Positions 25,160-33,761 of a stretch of 64,000 nt of DNA are shown piece after piece. This DNA is from Paenibacillus uliginis N3/975. GTDB lineage: Bacteria > Bacillota > Bacilli > Paenibacillales > Paenibacillaceae. Below the pieces are notes generated by a model, which saw nothing but the letters and a program-made list of their open reading frames with translations, searched no databases and was not told the DNA's origin. The DNA lies in contig NZ_LT840184.1 in assembly GCF_900177425.1 (NCBI RefSeq), forward strand, positions 1,081,487-1,145,486, written 5' to 3'. How positions within the stretch are numbered: the first letter of the stretch is position 1; every line of letters begins with the position of its first letter. The position numbers were made by a program, and so were the translations under genes.

Positions 25160-26554
25160 ATGGAAACACTCTGGATCGTTATCAATGTCCTTGTGCTGCT
25201 TCTGCTTATCGGAATATTGTACTGGATGCAAAAAAAACACTACTCGTTTACCAAGCGGGTGTTTGCCGGGCTTGGTCTCGGTGTGCTGTTCGGTGCAATA
25301 TTGCAGTTCATTTATTCGGCTGACTCGGATATCATAGCGAAATCGTCGCAATGGTTTAACCTGGTGGGGTATGGATATGTTCGTCTGCTGCAAATGATGG
25401 TTATACCGCTAATTATGGTATCGATCATCTCTGCCATTATGAATTTGAAGGGCGGACGCAATCTCGGCAAAATGAGCGGACTTATCATCGCTGTTCTGAT
25501 ATTAACGACGGGCGTAGCTGCATCGGTAGGTATTGCAACAACGCTTACGTTTGACCTGTCTGCTGAGAATATTCAGGCCGGCGCTGCTGAGCACGAACAG
25601 GGGGCGCTGCTGGAAGAAAAACTGGGAGATGTAAAAGAGCAGACTTTGCCGCAGCAAATACTGGAGTTTATTCCGTCAAATCCGTTCGCGGATATGACCG
25701 GTGCCAGGAGATCGTCCACGATTGCAGTTGTGATATTCTCTGCTTTTATCGGCATTGCTGTGCTTGGGATTGACCGGAAGCATCCGGAGCAAGCAGAAAC
25801 GTTTCGCGGTATGGTCCGCGCCCTTTATGCAATTGTGATGCGAATTGTAACCTTGATTCTGAGACTGACACCGTACGGGATATTGGCACTTATGGCCAAG
25901 ACGATAGCAGGAACGGATCTTCAGGTCATTCTAGACCTTGTCGATTTTGTTCTGGCGTCTTATGTGGCGCTAATCGTCATGTTTATAATCCATCTGATTC
26001 TGCTGTCCCTGTTCGGATTTAATCCGTTGATTTATGTCAAAAAGGCGCTGCCAGTCCTGACTTTTGCGTTCACATCACGCTCCAGCGCCGCATCTATTCC
26101 ACTGATTGTGCAAACCCAGAACAAGAAACTGGGCGTCCAGGAAGGTATTGCGAATCTGTCCGCTTCCTTGGGGGCCACCATGGGACAGAATGGTTGTGCA
26201 GGTATTTATCCCGCCATGCTGGCCGTTATGATTGCACCTACCGCAGGTATCAATCCGTTGGACTGGACATTTATACTCACACTTATTGTTGTCGTAATGA
26301 TCAGCTCCTTCGGTGTTGCCGGAGTAGGCGGCGGAGCGACGTTTGCCTCCTTGATCGTGCTGTCCACGATGAATCTGCCTGTAGCTTTGGCAGGACTTCT
26401 GATCTCGGTTGAACCGCTGATTGATATGGGCCGGACGGCGCTTAATGTTAACGGCTCCATAACTGCAGGTCTGGTTACGGGTAAAGTGATGAAGGAAGTT
26501 AATACCGACGTGTATAAGGACCGAAATCAAGATATAGATGTGATGCAGACGTAA
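25160..26554 (+). CDS. tcyP: L-cystine sodium symporter TcyP
   Basis: 464 aa, dicarboxylate/amino-acid:cation symporter fold. The N-terminal YVRLLQMMVIPLIMVSIISA, the RSSAASIPLIVQTQ serine-rich hairpin (about residues 310-325) and the SLGATMGQNGCAGIYPAML segment match the TcyP branch that imports cystine in Bacillales. About eight membrane segments with re-entrant loops. GGGAGG precedes ATG. Together with the sulfate operon it gives two sulfur-supply routes in this window. Confidence 0.93.
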   Translation: METLWIVINVLVLLLLIGILYWMQKKHYSFTKRVFAGLGLGVLFGAILQFIYSADSDIIAKSSQWFNLVGYGYVRLLQMMVIPLIMVSIISAIMNLKGGRNLGKMSGLIIAVLILTTGVAASVGIATTLTFDLSAENIQAGAAEHEQGALLEEKLGDVKEQTLPQQILEFIPSNPFADMTGARRSSTIAVVIFSAFIGIAVLGIDRKHPEQAETFRGMVRALYAIVMRIVTLILRLTPYGILALMAKTIAGTDLQVILDLVDFVLASYVALIVMFIIHLILLSLFGFNPLIYVKKALPVLTFAFTSRSSAASIPLIVQTQNKKLGVQEGIANLSASLGATMGQNGCAGIYPAMLAVMIAPTAGINPLDWTFILTLIVVVMISSFGVAGVGGGATFASLIVLSTMNLPVALAGLLISVEPLIDMGRTALNVNGSITAGLVTGKVMKEVNTDVYKDRNQDIDVMQT

Positions 26555-26568
26555 AGCGAAATAAACCA

Positions 26569-26602
26569 AGACCGTACTCAGGTGAGTGCGGTCTCTTTTT
26601 TA
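26569..26602 (+). terminator. Terminator after tcyP
   Basis: AGACCGTACTCA / TGAGTGCGGTCT stem followed by a T run. Confidence 0.75.
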
Positions 26603-26746
26603 GTGGATCGGGAAGTGGGTTGGAAGAAAATGATAAGAGATTAGATGGGCGTTCTGGTTCATTTTTAATGAGAGCGTATGGTAGACTGGGATTGCTGATT
26701 TTTTAATGTTGGCTATATTGAAAAGATTATATAGGAGTCGACATTT

Positions 26747-27499
26747 ATGCCATTAACTTTTGCCCATCCGGCAGCAGTATTGCCTTTCTCCAGAAAAAGT
26801 AGGTACATTCATTTTTTCGCAATGATTCTCGGCAGTATGTCTCCTGATTTTGAATACTTTCTGAGAGGACAGCCCATAGGGGAAATTGGACATACATTTA
26901 AGGGGTTTCTAATATTCAATCTTCCTTTGGTTGTAGTGGTTTATTTGATTTACCATATCTTTATTCATCAAACCTTAACTAATCATCTACCTCTTTTTTT
27001 GCAGGATTCGTACCCGAAGAAAATAGATTTTTCCAGTAACACATTAAAAGTAACTGTCTTTTGTTATTCCGCGTTGCTCGGAATGTTGACACATGTCATT
27101 TGGGATTCATTTACACATCGGAACGGATATACGGTCATGAGGTTCCCTGCACTCAATCACTCGTTTAACCTATATGGCTTTGACATACCTCTGTACAAGT
27201 TTTTGCAACATGGCAGTACATTATTTGGAATATCGGCAATTATGGTTTATATATATTGCAGAGCGTTATCTCAAAAAAACCAAAATAAAGTTAAGGTTAG
27301 TGCAAAACAGAAATTCATTTTTTGGTCTTCATTATTTCTTTTAGCAACATTAATTCTAGTGCTATGGTATCTCATCGACTATGTTTCGATCATGAGTTAT
27401 GGCAAAGTGGTTGTCAGAATCATAGATTCAACCTTGCTGAGTTTGCTTATTCTTTCTTTGTTATTTAAATACACTGGTTTATTCCGTAAAGATGATTAA
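26747..27499 (+). CDS. DUF4184 family membrane protein
   Basis: 250 aa, about six membrane segments, function unknown. The family start MPLTFAHPAAVLPF, the motif GSMSPDFEYF (about residues 28-37) and LTHVIWDSFTHRNGY (about 118-132) are present; the His/Asp pattern resembles that of the YdjM-like protein at 17707, so a metal site in the membrane is plausible by inference. AGGAG precedes ATG. The A/T-rich composition differs from its neighbours and hints at separate acquisition. Confidence 0.85.
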   Translation: MPLTFAHPAAVLPFSRKSRYIHFFAMILGSMSPDFEYFLRGQPIGEIGHTFKGFLIFNLPLVVVVYLIYHIFIHQTLTNHLPLFLQDSYPKKIDFSSNTLKVTVFCYSALLGMLTHVIWDSFTHRNGYTVMRFPALNHSFNLYGFDIPLYKFLQHGSTLFGISAIMVYIYCRALSQKNQNKVKVSAKQKFIFWSSLFLLATLILVLWYLIDYVSIMSYGKVVVRIIDSTLLSLLILSLLFKYTGLFRKDD

Positions 27500-27533
27500 G
27501 ATATATCTGGCATAGACCTTAGTCGACACAAGG

Positions 27534-27576
27534 GCGGCCGCTTCCCCGTATAGTTCGGGAAAGCGGCCGCTTTTCG
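27534..27576. terminator. Terminator between convergent genes
   Basis: GCGGCCGCTTCCC / GGGAAAGCGGCCGC stem and a T-rich tail, between the DUF4184 gene and the convergent peptidase gene. Confidence 0.75.
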
Positions 27577-27634
27577 TGAATCGTCTTTTTGTATTGTTGC
27601 CATGGGAACTGCTTTATCTGCGGTACGCCTACAG

Positions 27635-28723
27635 TCAGCCGATGACAGTAAGTTGTTTAGGGAAAGAGGTCAGTACCTCAACACCGCTGTCTGTAACATG
27701 CACGTCGTCCTCGATCCGGACACCGCCTACACCCGGCACGTAGATGCCTGGTTCGATTGTAAATACAGCTCCGGGCTGCAGTAAATCTTCATTGCGACCG
27801 TGAACTGACGGGTATTCATGCACATCCATACCCAGACCATGACCTAACCGATGTAAAAACGCAGGCCCGTAGCCAGCTTCCTCAATAACTGCCCTTGCCG
27901 CCCGATCGATTGAACCGTACGTAACACCTGGTTTTACAGCACTTATAGCTGCTTCGTTAGCAGCCAGAACAGTGTTGTAGATACGTTCTTGCTCGGTACC
28001 GATATGCCCGACTGCAAAGGTTCGGGTAATGTCTGAAGCATATCCGCCCGCATACACGCCGAGGTCAAACATGAGCAGGTCACCCTGCTCGATTTGTCGC
28101 ATCCCCGGAACGCCGTGAGGCAAGGCTGTGTTTGTCCCCGTTAGAACCATCGTATCAAAGGAAGGGCCGTCTGCGCCCAGCCTTTTCATCAAGTATTCCA
28201 GCTCGGCAACAAGCTCAATTTCACGCATTCCGATCTTGACCTGCTTCAGACCTTGAGTCAGCACCTCTTCAACCAGAACAGCGGCCCGTTTCATCTTCGT
28301 GATTTCATCCTTGGACTTCCGCACACGCATCTCACGTAATACCGGACCTGCGTCTTGAAAGGCACGAGCCGGTAAAAAATGCTGCAGCTGCTCGTAACGG
28401 GATACAGTGAGTTGATCCTTCTCAAGTGCCATAGTACCGATCGAGCCTTGAATCTGTTTGCTGAGCAGTTCATACGGATTGTCCGTATCTTGATGGGTAA
28501 CGATGTTGTTTACCGATGAAGCGGCAGCTGCTGCATCACCATCAAGAGCTGGGACCATCAGGAGGGGTTCTTCACCGTGAGTTAGCAACAGCCCAAGAAA
28601 ACGTTCATGCGGATCACTGGCGAAACCCGTTAAATAATACACATGCTTAGGATCTGTAATTAATAACAGGTCCCAGCCGTTCGTGGTCATGGCGTTAGTT
28701 ATATGGTGTAATCTGGAATTCAT
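27635..28723 (-). CDS. M24 family metallopeptidase (Xaa-Pro peptidase type)
   Basis: 362 aa. Creatinase-type N-terminal domain (about residues 1-125) and pita-bread catalytic domain. Metal ligands are visible: two Asp in MFDLGVYAGGYASDITRTFA, His in LGHGLGMDVHEYP, Glu in FTIEPGIYVPGVGG, and Glu in VRIEDDV. It should release an N-terminal residue next to proline. The ATG at 28723 has AAGGG nine bases upstream; ATG 28732 is too close to that site. Monocistronic. Confidence 0.93.
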   Translation of the reverse strand: MNSRLHHITNAMTTNGWDLLLITDPKHVYYLTGFASDPHERFLGLLLTHGEEPLLMVPALDGDAAAAASSVNNIVTHQDTDNPYELLSKQIQGSIGTMALEKDQLTVSRYEQLQHFLPARAFQDAGPVLREMRVRKSKDEITKMKRAAVLVEEVLTQGLKQVKIGMREIELVAELEYLMKRLGADGPSFDTMVLTGTNTALPHGVPGMRQIEQGDLLMFDLGVYAGGYASDITRTFAVGHIGTEQERIYNTVLAANEAAISAVKPGVTYGSIDRAARAVIEEAGYGPAFLHRLGHGLGMDVHEYPSVHGRNEDLLQPGAVFTIEPGIYVPGVGGVRIEDDVHVTDSGVEVLTSFPKQLTVIG

Positions 28724-28901
28724 TGCATTCATCCCTTCCCATGTTCATATGATAACCATAATATTTATCTACAAGCGTAGCTTTTTCAGGGGATAAAGTA
28801 AAGTGAAGTGCTTCTTTCGATGATATAAATGGGATATATGCTTGTGTCGGGATCCTGTATTTCCGCCGTTCGAAACGGGTAAGAAATACGTTTGTTAACT
28901 A

Positions 28902-29732
28902 GGGCCTGTCTTCAAACCTAAGCCAACCAAACCATAATGGAAGCCAGTGTTAAAAAAGCTCTAAACGTACAGGCTAATTTATCGAACCGGGTAGCTATCC
29001 GGCGGTAGTGTTTAATCTTGTTGAAAAAACATTCGATTTCATGACGTTCTTTGTAGAGCCACCAGTCACATTCACGCTGAATCTTACGAGATTTTTTGCT
29101 CGGAATCACGGGCTGAGCCTGCTGCTCATGGAGAAAATCGAGAATATCATTGGTGTCATAAGCTCGATCAGCCAACACGTTTGCTCCAGCGAGTTCCATG
29201 CATTTCAACATGTCATAACCGGTCACACAATCATGATTTTGGCCGCCGGTGAGTTCAAAACGCAAAGGGTTACCCAGCGCATCTACAATTGCATGGATTT
29301 TGGTTGTTAATCCGCCTCTGGAGCGGCCGATTGCCTGAAATTGCTGCCCCCTTTTGCTCCGGCTCCATGTTGATGAACGCGAACAATCGTCGCATCGATC
29401 ATCACATTTTCGAAGTCGGGTTCAATCGAAATCTGTTCAAGGACTCGCTCCCATACGCCTGACATTTGCTACCGACGAAACCGAGTGTAAACCGATTTCT
29501 AGGGACCATAATACTCCGGTAAATCGCGCCAAGGCGCGCCGGTTCTAGCAATCCAGAGCATGGCATTGAGCATGGTCCGGTTATTTTTTGCAGGTCGTCC
29601 TCCTTGTTTCTTTCGTTCGGCTGGCAACACGTCTTTGATAAGTTCCCACTGATCGTCATGTATTTCGTATCGTCTCTTCATAACCTGATTTTACCACTTA
29701 TAATGCTAGTTTTATAGTTTGAAGACAGGCCC
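28902..29732 (-). mobile_element. Decayed IS5-family (IS427-like) insertion sequence
   Basis: 831 bases bounded by GGGCCTGTCTTCAAAC and its reverse complement GTTTGAAGACAGGCCC, with TA on both sides as expected for the target duplication of this group. It contains one transposase reading on the minus strand with two in-frame amber codons and one frame change. Confidence 0.88.
28918..29681 (-). pseudogene. IS5-family transposase, broken
   Basis: The N-terminal part (from 29681) reads KRRYEIHDDQWELIKDVLP and ARTGAPWRDLPEYYGP, then stops at TAG where Trp is expected before KSVYTRFRR, and a second TAG again replaces Trp nine codons later before QMSGVWERV. The frame then stays open through VMIDATIVRVHQHGAGAKGG and shifts by -1 at an A4G5 run into FQAIGRSRGGLTTKIHAIVD and the C-terminal part with ADRAYDTNDILDF and YKERHEIECFFNKIKHYRR. 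The frameshift might be programmed in this group, but two stops make the gene nonfunctional. Confidence 0.88.
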
Positions 29733-29842
29733 TAGTGGATATGCCTGGAATGCACAGTAGATCAAGAAAAAGATGAATGCGTTTCTTGTCATCCTCCGGT
29801 AAAATAAACATACATATAATCACACCATTCGGAGGAATAGAT

Positions 29843-30346
29843 ATGGCAAAACATCCTTATCAGATCGAGTATGCCGTCAGAGCAGATTTACCGGTCATTG
29901 TAGACATTTATAATTCCACCATATCTGGCAGAACGGTCACGGCTGACCTGGAACCCGTCACGGCTGAGAGTCGGATTCGGTGGTTCGAGGACCATAATCC
30001 GGAATTCCGGCCATTATGGGTCATGCGAATTCATGATGAAATCGCGGCTTGGATGAGTTTTCAATCCTTTTACGGACGGCCTGCTTATCAGGGAACAGCT
30101 GAAATCAGCATTTATGTCGACGAGAAATACCGTGGGACCGGTGCTGGAAGCATTTTGATTGAGAAAGCGCTGGAGGAATGTCCCCGTCTTAAAGTGGATA
30201 ACTTGGTCGGATTTGTTTTCGGGCACAACGAGCCGAGCCTGAAGCTGCTTAAGAAATTCGGATTTGAGCAATGGGGGCTGCTTCCAAGTGTGGCTGAACT
30301 GGATGGGATCAAGCGTGACTTGGTCATTGTAGGGCGTGCCGTGTAA
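29843..30346 (+). CDS. GNAT N-acetyltransferase, phosphinothricin-acetyltransferase-like
   Basis: 167 aa from ATG 29843 after GGAGGA; an ATG 22 codons earlier lacks a site. The N-terminal YAVRADLPVIVDIYNSTISG is typical of the PAT/YwnH group, and the acetyl-CoA loop is VDEKYRGTGAGSILIEKAL (about residues 92-110), followed by VGFVFGHNEPSLKLLKKFGF. Such enzymes acetylate phosphinothricin, methionine sulfoximine or similar amino acids. Single gene downstream of the IS5 remnant. Confidence 0.88.
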   Translation: MAKHPYQIEYAVRADLPVIVDIYNSTISGRTVTADLEPVTAESRIRWFEDHNPEFRPLWVMRIHDEIAAWMSFQSFYGRPAYQGTAEISIYVDEKYRGTGAGSILIEKALEECPRLKVDNLVGFVFGHNEPSLKLLKKFGFEQWGLLPSVAELDGIKRDLVIVGRAV

Positions 30347-30454
30347 GATTCATCACATAATATAAGTTGAACCAGAAGACGTTCGTATGCTGCGGGCGTT
30401 TTTTGTGCTTTGAGAAATATCTGTGCTCATGAAGTATCAGAATTTCCCGTCAGG

Positions 30455-31900
30455 CTAAAGCCAGCAATTTGCCAACCGCCGAATTCCCTCATCGATATCT
30501 TCTTCCTTGATTCCTGCGAATCCAACAATAAACTCACGTTTATGGTTCGGATTTCCGGCATGCTCCGGTTTTTGGTCATATGTATAGGCAATAGAATGTA
30601 CACGAATACCCTGATCCTCGGCAGCAGCCTGTAGTTCCGCTTCAGGGGAGGGGTGCTGCAAAGAGAGGATTAGATGAAATCCGGCGCCGGTTCCTGAAAC
30701 AACAGCCCGATCTCCGAAATGCTTGCGGATGGAGGAGATAAGGGTATCATGTTTTTTTCGTAGGATCGTTATCATTTTGCGGAGGTGACGATCAACAAAG
30801 CCATCCTGCATGAATCGCTCCAAGGTGCGTTGATGAATCCGGGAGGCCGTGCATTCAACAAACAAATGATGTTTTAAATGGTGGTATTCCTCCAGTAAAA
30901 TAGATGGAAGAATCATGTATTGTATACCGAGTGAAGGTGACAGGACTTGTGCAAACCCGCCGAGATAAATGACCCGGCTGTCGGAAACAAGACCTTGCAG
31001 ACAAGGAATAGGCCGGCCGTAATACCGGAATTCTCCGTCATAATCGTCCTCAATAATAAAGCCGCCGCATTCTTTAGCCCACTGAAGCAGATCAAGCCGC
31101 TGAGACACGGGCATGATTTTGCCGGTTGGGAATTGATGTGATGGGGATACGGTTACAAATGTTGCTCCACTAGCCCGAAGAGATTGCTGATCCAACCCAC
31201 CCGCTTGCAGAGAAATCGGATGGATGGAATATCCACTCTGGCGGAACAGTTCGGGGTACTGCGGATAACCGGGATTTTCAACGGCGATATCTTTCCCGTA
31301 TGGGCGAAGCAGGCGGCACAATAGTTCCAGAAGCGGGTATGGGTCTGATCCAATCACGACCTGTTCCGGTGAACAGGATACACCCCGCATACTGCGTGCA
31401 TACTTAGCAATCTCATAACGAAGCCCTTCCTCACCTTGAGGATCACCATAGAAGAGAAGGTCTGAGACTTGTTCTTCCTGTAGAACACGGTTGTAAGTTT
31501 TTCTCCATTCGGTCAACGGAAAATGTTCATAATCGTTTTTGGACATATGAAAATCGTAGCGGTAGGAGCGGTGTCGAGGCAGCTGCCTCCCTTGAGGGGG
31601 AGGTGGTTCGGCCGGTATGGGTACAGGTGTATCCGTCAGCTTTTGCACAAAATAACCGCTGCGTGGTCGGCTGAGGATGAAACCCTCAGCTAGCAACTGT
31701 TGATAGGCCATCTCCACCGGAGTTGTACTCATGCCGAGAAAATCGGCTAGTTTGCGTACCGAGGGAAGTCGTGCTTGATCCTGCCAGCGTCCGGTGGATA
31801 TTTCTTTTTTCATGTATTGGTACAACTGCACGTATAGAGGGGTAGAAGAATCTTCAGCAGACCAGTTCATCTCGGCCAGGTTAATGCTCACATATTTCAC
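30455..31900 (-). CDS. MocR-type (GntR/aminotransferase) regulator lacking the PLP lysine
   Basis: 481 aa. N-terminal GntR winged helix (STPLYVQLYQYMKKEI, RLPSVRKLADFLGMSTTPVE, EGFILSRPRSGYFVQ; residues about 18-85), then a fold-type-I aminotransferase domain. The pyridine-Asp region FIIEDDYDGEFRYYG is kept, but the usual GTFSK Schiff-base lysine motif reads YLGGFAQVLSPSLGIQY, with Gln318 (codon 30947-30949) in place of Lys, and the conserved Arg of the PSLRLGY segment is Gly. It is therefore unlikely to bind PLP covalently. It diverges from the acetyltransferase gene at 32005, the likely target. MocR proteins usually regulate vitamin B6 or GABA-type pathways. Confidence 0.9.
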   Translation of the reverse strand: MKYVSINLAEMNWSAEDSSTPLYVQLYQYMKKEISTGRWQDQARLPSVRKLADFLGMSTTPVEMAYQQLLAEGFILSRPRSGYFVQKLTDTPVPIPAEPPPPQGRQLPRHRSYRYDFHMSKNDYEHFPLTEWRKTYNRVLQEEQVSDLLFYGDPQGEEGLRYEIAKYARSMRGVSCSPEQVVIGSDPYPLLELLCRLLRPYGKDIAVENPGYPQYPELFRQSGYSIHPISLQAGGLDQQSLRASGATFVTVSPSHQFPTGKIMPVSQRLDLLQWAKECGGFIIEDDYDGEFRYYGRPIPCLQGLVSDSRVIYLGGFAQVLSPSLGIQYMILPSILLEEYHHLKHHLFVECTASRIHQRTLERFMQDGFVDRHLRKMITILRKKHDTLISSIRKHFGDRAVVSGTGAGFHLILSLQHPSPEAELQAAAEDQGIRVHSIAYTYDQKPEHAGNPNHKREFIVGFAGIKEEDIDEGIRRLANCWL

Positions 31901-32004
31901 TGTTCATCTGTCCTTTTAAATTAATAAAATCTGTACATATGGATATGGTCAATTCTTTGGTATATTATATGGGATTTGATTGGGAATGAAAATAGGAGGT
32001 CATT

Positions 32005-32580
32005 ATGGACACAACATTATGGAATCCGCTGCCGGTTCGCTTTTTGGAAGGTGAGCGAGTATATTTGAGGCCGATTGGACAGGACGACGCGGAAGGATAC
32101 TTTCGTATGCTGTTTAATCCGGAAGTTCGGAGATTGACCGGAACGCAGCATTCTTTCACATTGGAAGGTGTCAGGCGTTATATTGAGGGAAAGTCGGCTG
32201 ATGACTCTGCAGTACTGCTGTTAATTGCTTTATCGGATACTGATGAAGTGATTGGGGATATCGCCCTTCAGGATATCAATCACGTTAACCGGAATGCCAA
32301 TGTTCGAATTGCTATCGATTCGGATAACCATAAGGGTAAGGGATATGGACCAGAGTCGATCCGTCTTCTTTTGGAATATGGCTTCGGGGTTCTTAATCTG
32401 CATCGGATCGAATTGCAAGTGTTTGCGTATAATGAACGTGCGATCAAGGCTTACGAAAAAGTCGGATTCAGCAGAGAAGGCGTACAGCGGGACGCGTTAT
32501 ACTATAACCACCAGTATCACGATTCGATCATGATGAGTATTTTGGAAGATGAGTTTAAGGCGCTTTATCATAAACAATAG
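32005..32580 (+). CDS. GNAT N-acetyltransferase (SpeG/RimJ-like)
   Basis: 191 aa. RFLEGERVYLRPIGQDDAEG at the start, the acetyl-CoA segment SDNHKGKGYGPESIRLLLEYGF (about residues 110-131) and LNLHRIELQVFAYNERAIKAYEK are characteristic; the ending resembles polyamine or ribosomal-protein acetyltransferases. AGGAGG precedes ATG. It is divergent from the MocR-type gene with about 100 bases between, so that regulator may control it. Confidence 0.88.
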   Translation: MDTTLWNPLPVRFLEGERVYLRPIGQDDAEGYFRMLFNPEVRRLTGTQHSFTLEGVRRYIEGKSADDSAVLLLIALSDTDEVIGDIALQDINHVNRNANVRIAIDSDNHKGKGYGPESIRLLLEYGFGVLNLHRIELQVFAYNERAIKAYEKVGFSREGVQRDALYYNHQYHDSIMMSILEDEFKALYHKQ

Positions 32581-32595
32581 ACAGAATAAAAAAAC

Positions 32596-32642
32596 TATGC
32601 CCAAGCGCGTGCCGATATTCAATCGGTGCGCGCTTGGGCATA
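32596..32642. terminator. Long hairpin after the acetyltransferase gene
   Basis: TATGCCCAAGCGCG / CGCGCTTGGGCATA plus inner CCGAT/ATCGG pairing, a strong 20-base stem. The U tract (seven A on the plus strand) lies on the left side, so it would work best for minus-strand transcripts, although the gene upstream is on the plus strand. Confidence 0.7.
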
Positions 32643-32652
32643 TTGTTGCAGT

Positions 32653-32799
32653 ATGCCGGGATTCAAATTGAAAAATAATAATGTCGACGAACTGCCCATA
32701 GACAAAGACCCCGTATCGAAAACCAAATTCGGCGATATTACTCATTGGGGCGATCATGGATTTGTTGGCGATATAACATATTGGGCCCTGACTGAATGA
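32653..32799 (+). CDS. Candidate small protein, 48 aa
   Basis: ATG to TGA, 48 residues, with protein-like composition: MPGFKLKNNNVDELPIDKDP, then two similar FGDITHWGDHG / VGDITYWAL segments. No ribosome binding site is clear, so it may be a fragment of a longer lost gene. I do not recognise it. The rest of the 375-base gap between 32580 and 32955 holds the hairpin and A/T-rich DNA with nothing else evident. Confidence 0.3.
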   Translation: MPGFKLKNNNVDELPIDKDPVSKTKFGDITHWGDHGFVGDITYWALTE

Positions 32800-32954
32800 T
32801 TTTATTGAAAACACCGCAAACTACTACTTGTTCAAAGTTGCTAATCACCATGAATTGGCTTAGACAATCGTTTCGCGGCATGAATCGCAATGCAATTCGA
32901 TTGAATTTTTGTAGCTTATTATAACTCCGGATTTTGGTGGAAGGGCTGAGTGGA

Positions 32955-33680
32955 TTGGATTTTTTCGAAAGTAAAGAATCGTTGACAACCATTGAATGGG
33001 TCTTAAGAGGCACTGTTAGCTTTGTTTTCTTACTCCTTGTAACTAAACTAATGGGACAGCGTTCCATTTCTCAATTAAGGTTTCTCGATTTCATTATTGC
33101 TCTGACCCTTGGCAATATTATAGCTCACCCGCTTTCAGATGAGGAATTGGGATTAAAAGGATCTATGATAACCACCATTGTTCTTATCGTGTTATATGTT
33201 ATAGCGACGTGGTTAAGCCTGAAGTGGCCGTTTTTCAAACGATATCTAGATCCATCACCAATCACGCTCATTCAAAATGGACTCATCCAATTTCATAATC
33301 TATCTAAAGCAAGAATCTCTATTGATTTTTTATTTTCTGAGCTTAGAAAAGAAAAAGTAGAGGATATACAAAAAGTATCCCTTGCAGTATGGGAGCCGGG
33401 TGGAACAATATCTGTTTTCATGGACACCCAATACCAACCGGTTACTCCGGCAGATATGAAATTAGAGACCCAACCGTTTATGATCTCAAGGCCGATCATC
33501 ATAGATGGAAAAATCGATATGTCGCTTCTTCAAGAAATTGGAAAAGATCTTGTGTGGCTCAATACCAAGATAGCACCAACTAATACGAATATCCGCGATG
33601 TGATACTAGCGACTGTTACCGAAAACGAAAATGTGCTTGTCTATTCAAAACCAAAGAAGAGAGGCCTCCCTGGTGATTAA
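32955..33680 (+). CDS. DUF421 (YetF-type) membrane protein
   Basis: 241 aa. Three N-terminal membrane segments (TIEWVLRGTVSFVFLLLVTK; FIIALTLGNIIAHPL; MITTIVLIVLYVIATWLSL) and two cytosolic DUF421/DUF421-C domains, with PITLIQNGLIQFHNLSKARI typical. YetF-type proteins are found in spore-forming bacteria and some relate to spore membranes, function unclear. The start is uncertain: TTG 32955 has GGAAGGG at nine bases, while TTG 32934 and GTG 32937 have no site. A/T-rich compared with neighbours. Confidence 0.85.
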   Translation: MDFFESKESLTTIEWVLRGTVSFVFLLLVTKLMGQRSISQLRFLDFIIALTLGNIIAHPLSDEELGLKGSMITTIVLIVLYVIATWLSLKWPFFKRYLDPSPITLIQNGLIQFHNLSKARISIDFLFSELRKEKVEDIQKVSLAVWEPGGTISVFMDTQYQPVTPADMKLETQPFMISRPIIIDGKIDMSLLQEIGKDLVWLNTKIAPTNTNIRDVILATVTENENVLVYSKPKKRGLPGD

Positions 33681-33761
33681 AGCTTAAAATCCAAGAGAGG
33701 CTGTTTGATCGGTACATTCTGCTCATGCTTCGGATTGTCTAGGGAAGTACTCAGCTATCTA

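Noticed and set aside
28918..29310. Plus-strand frame (about 100 codons) opposite the IS5 transposase
   Set aside because: Antisense shadow of the transposase C-terminal part.
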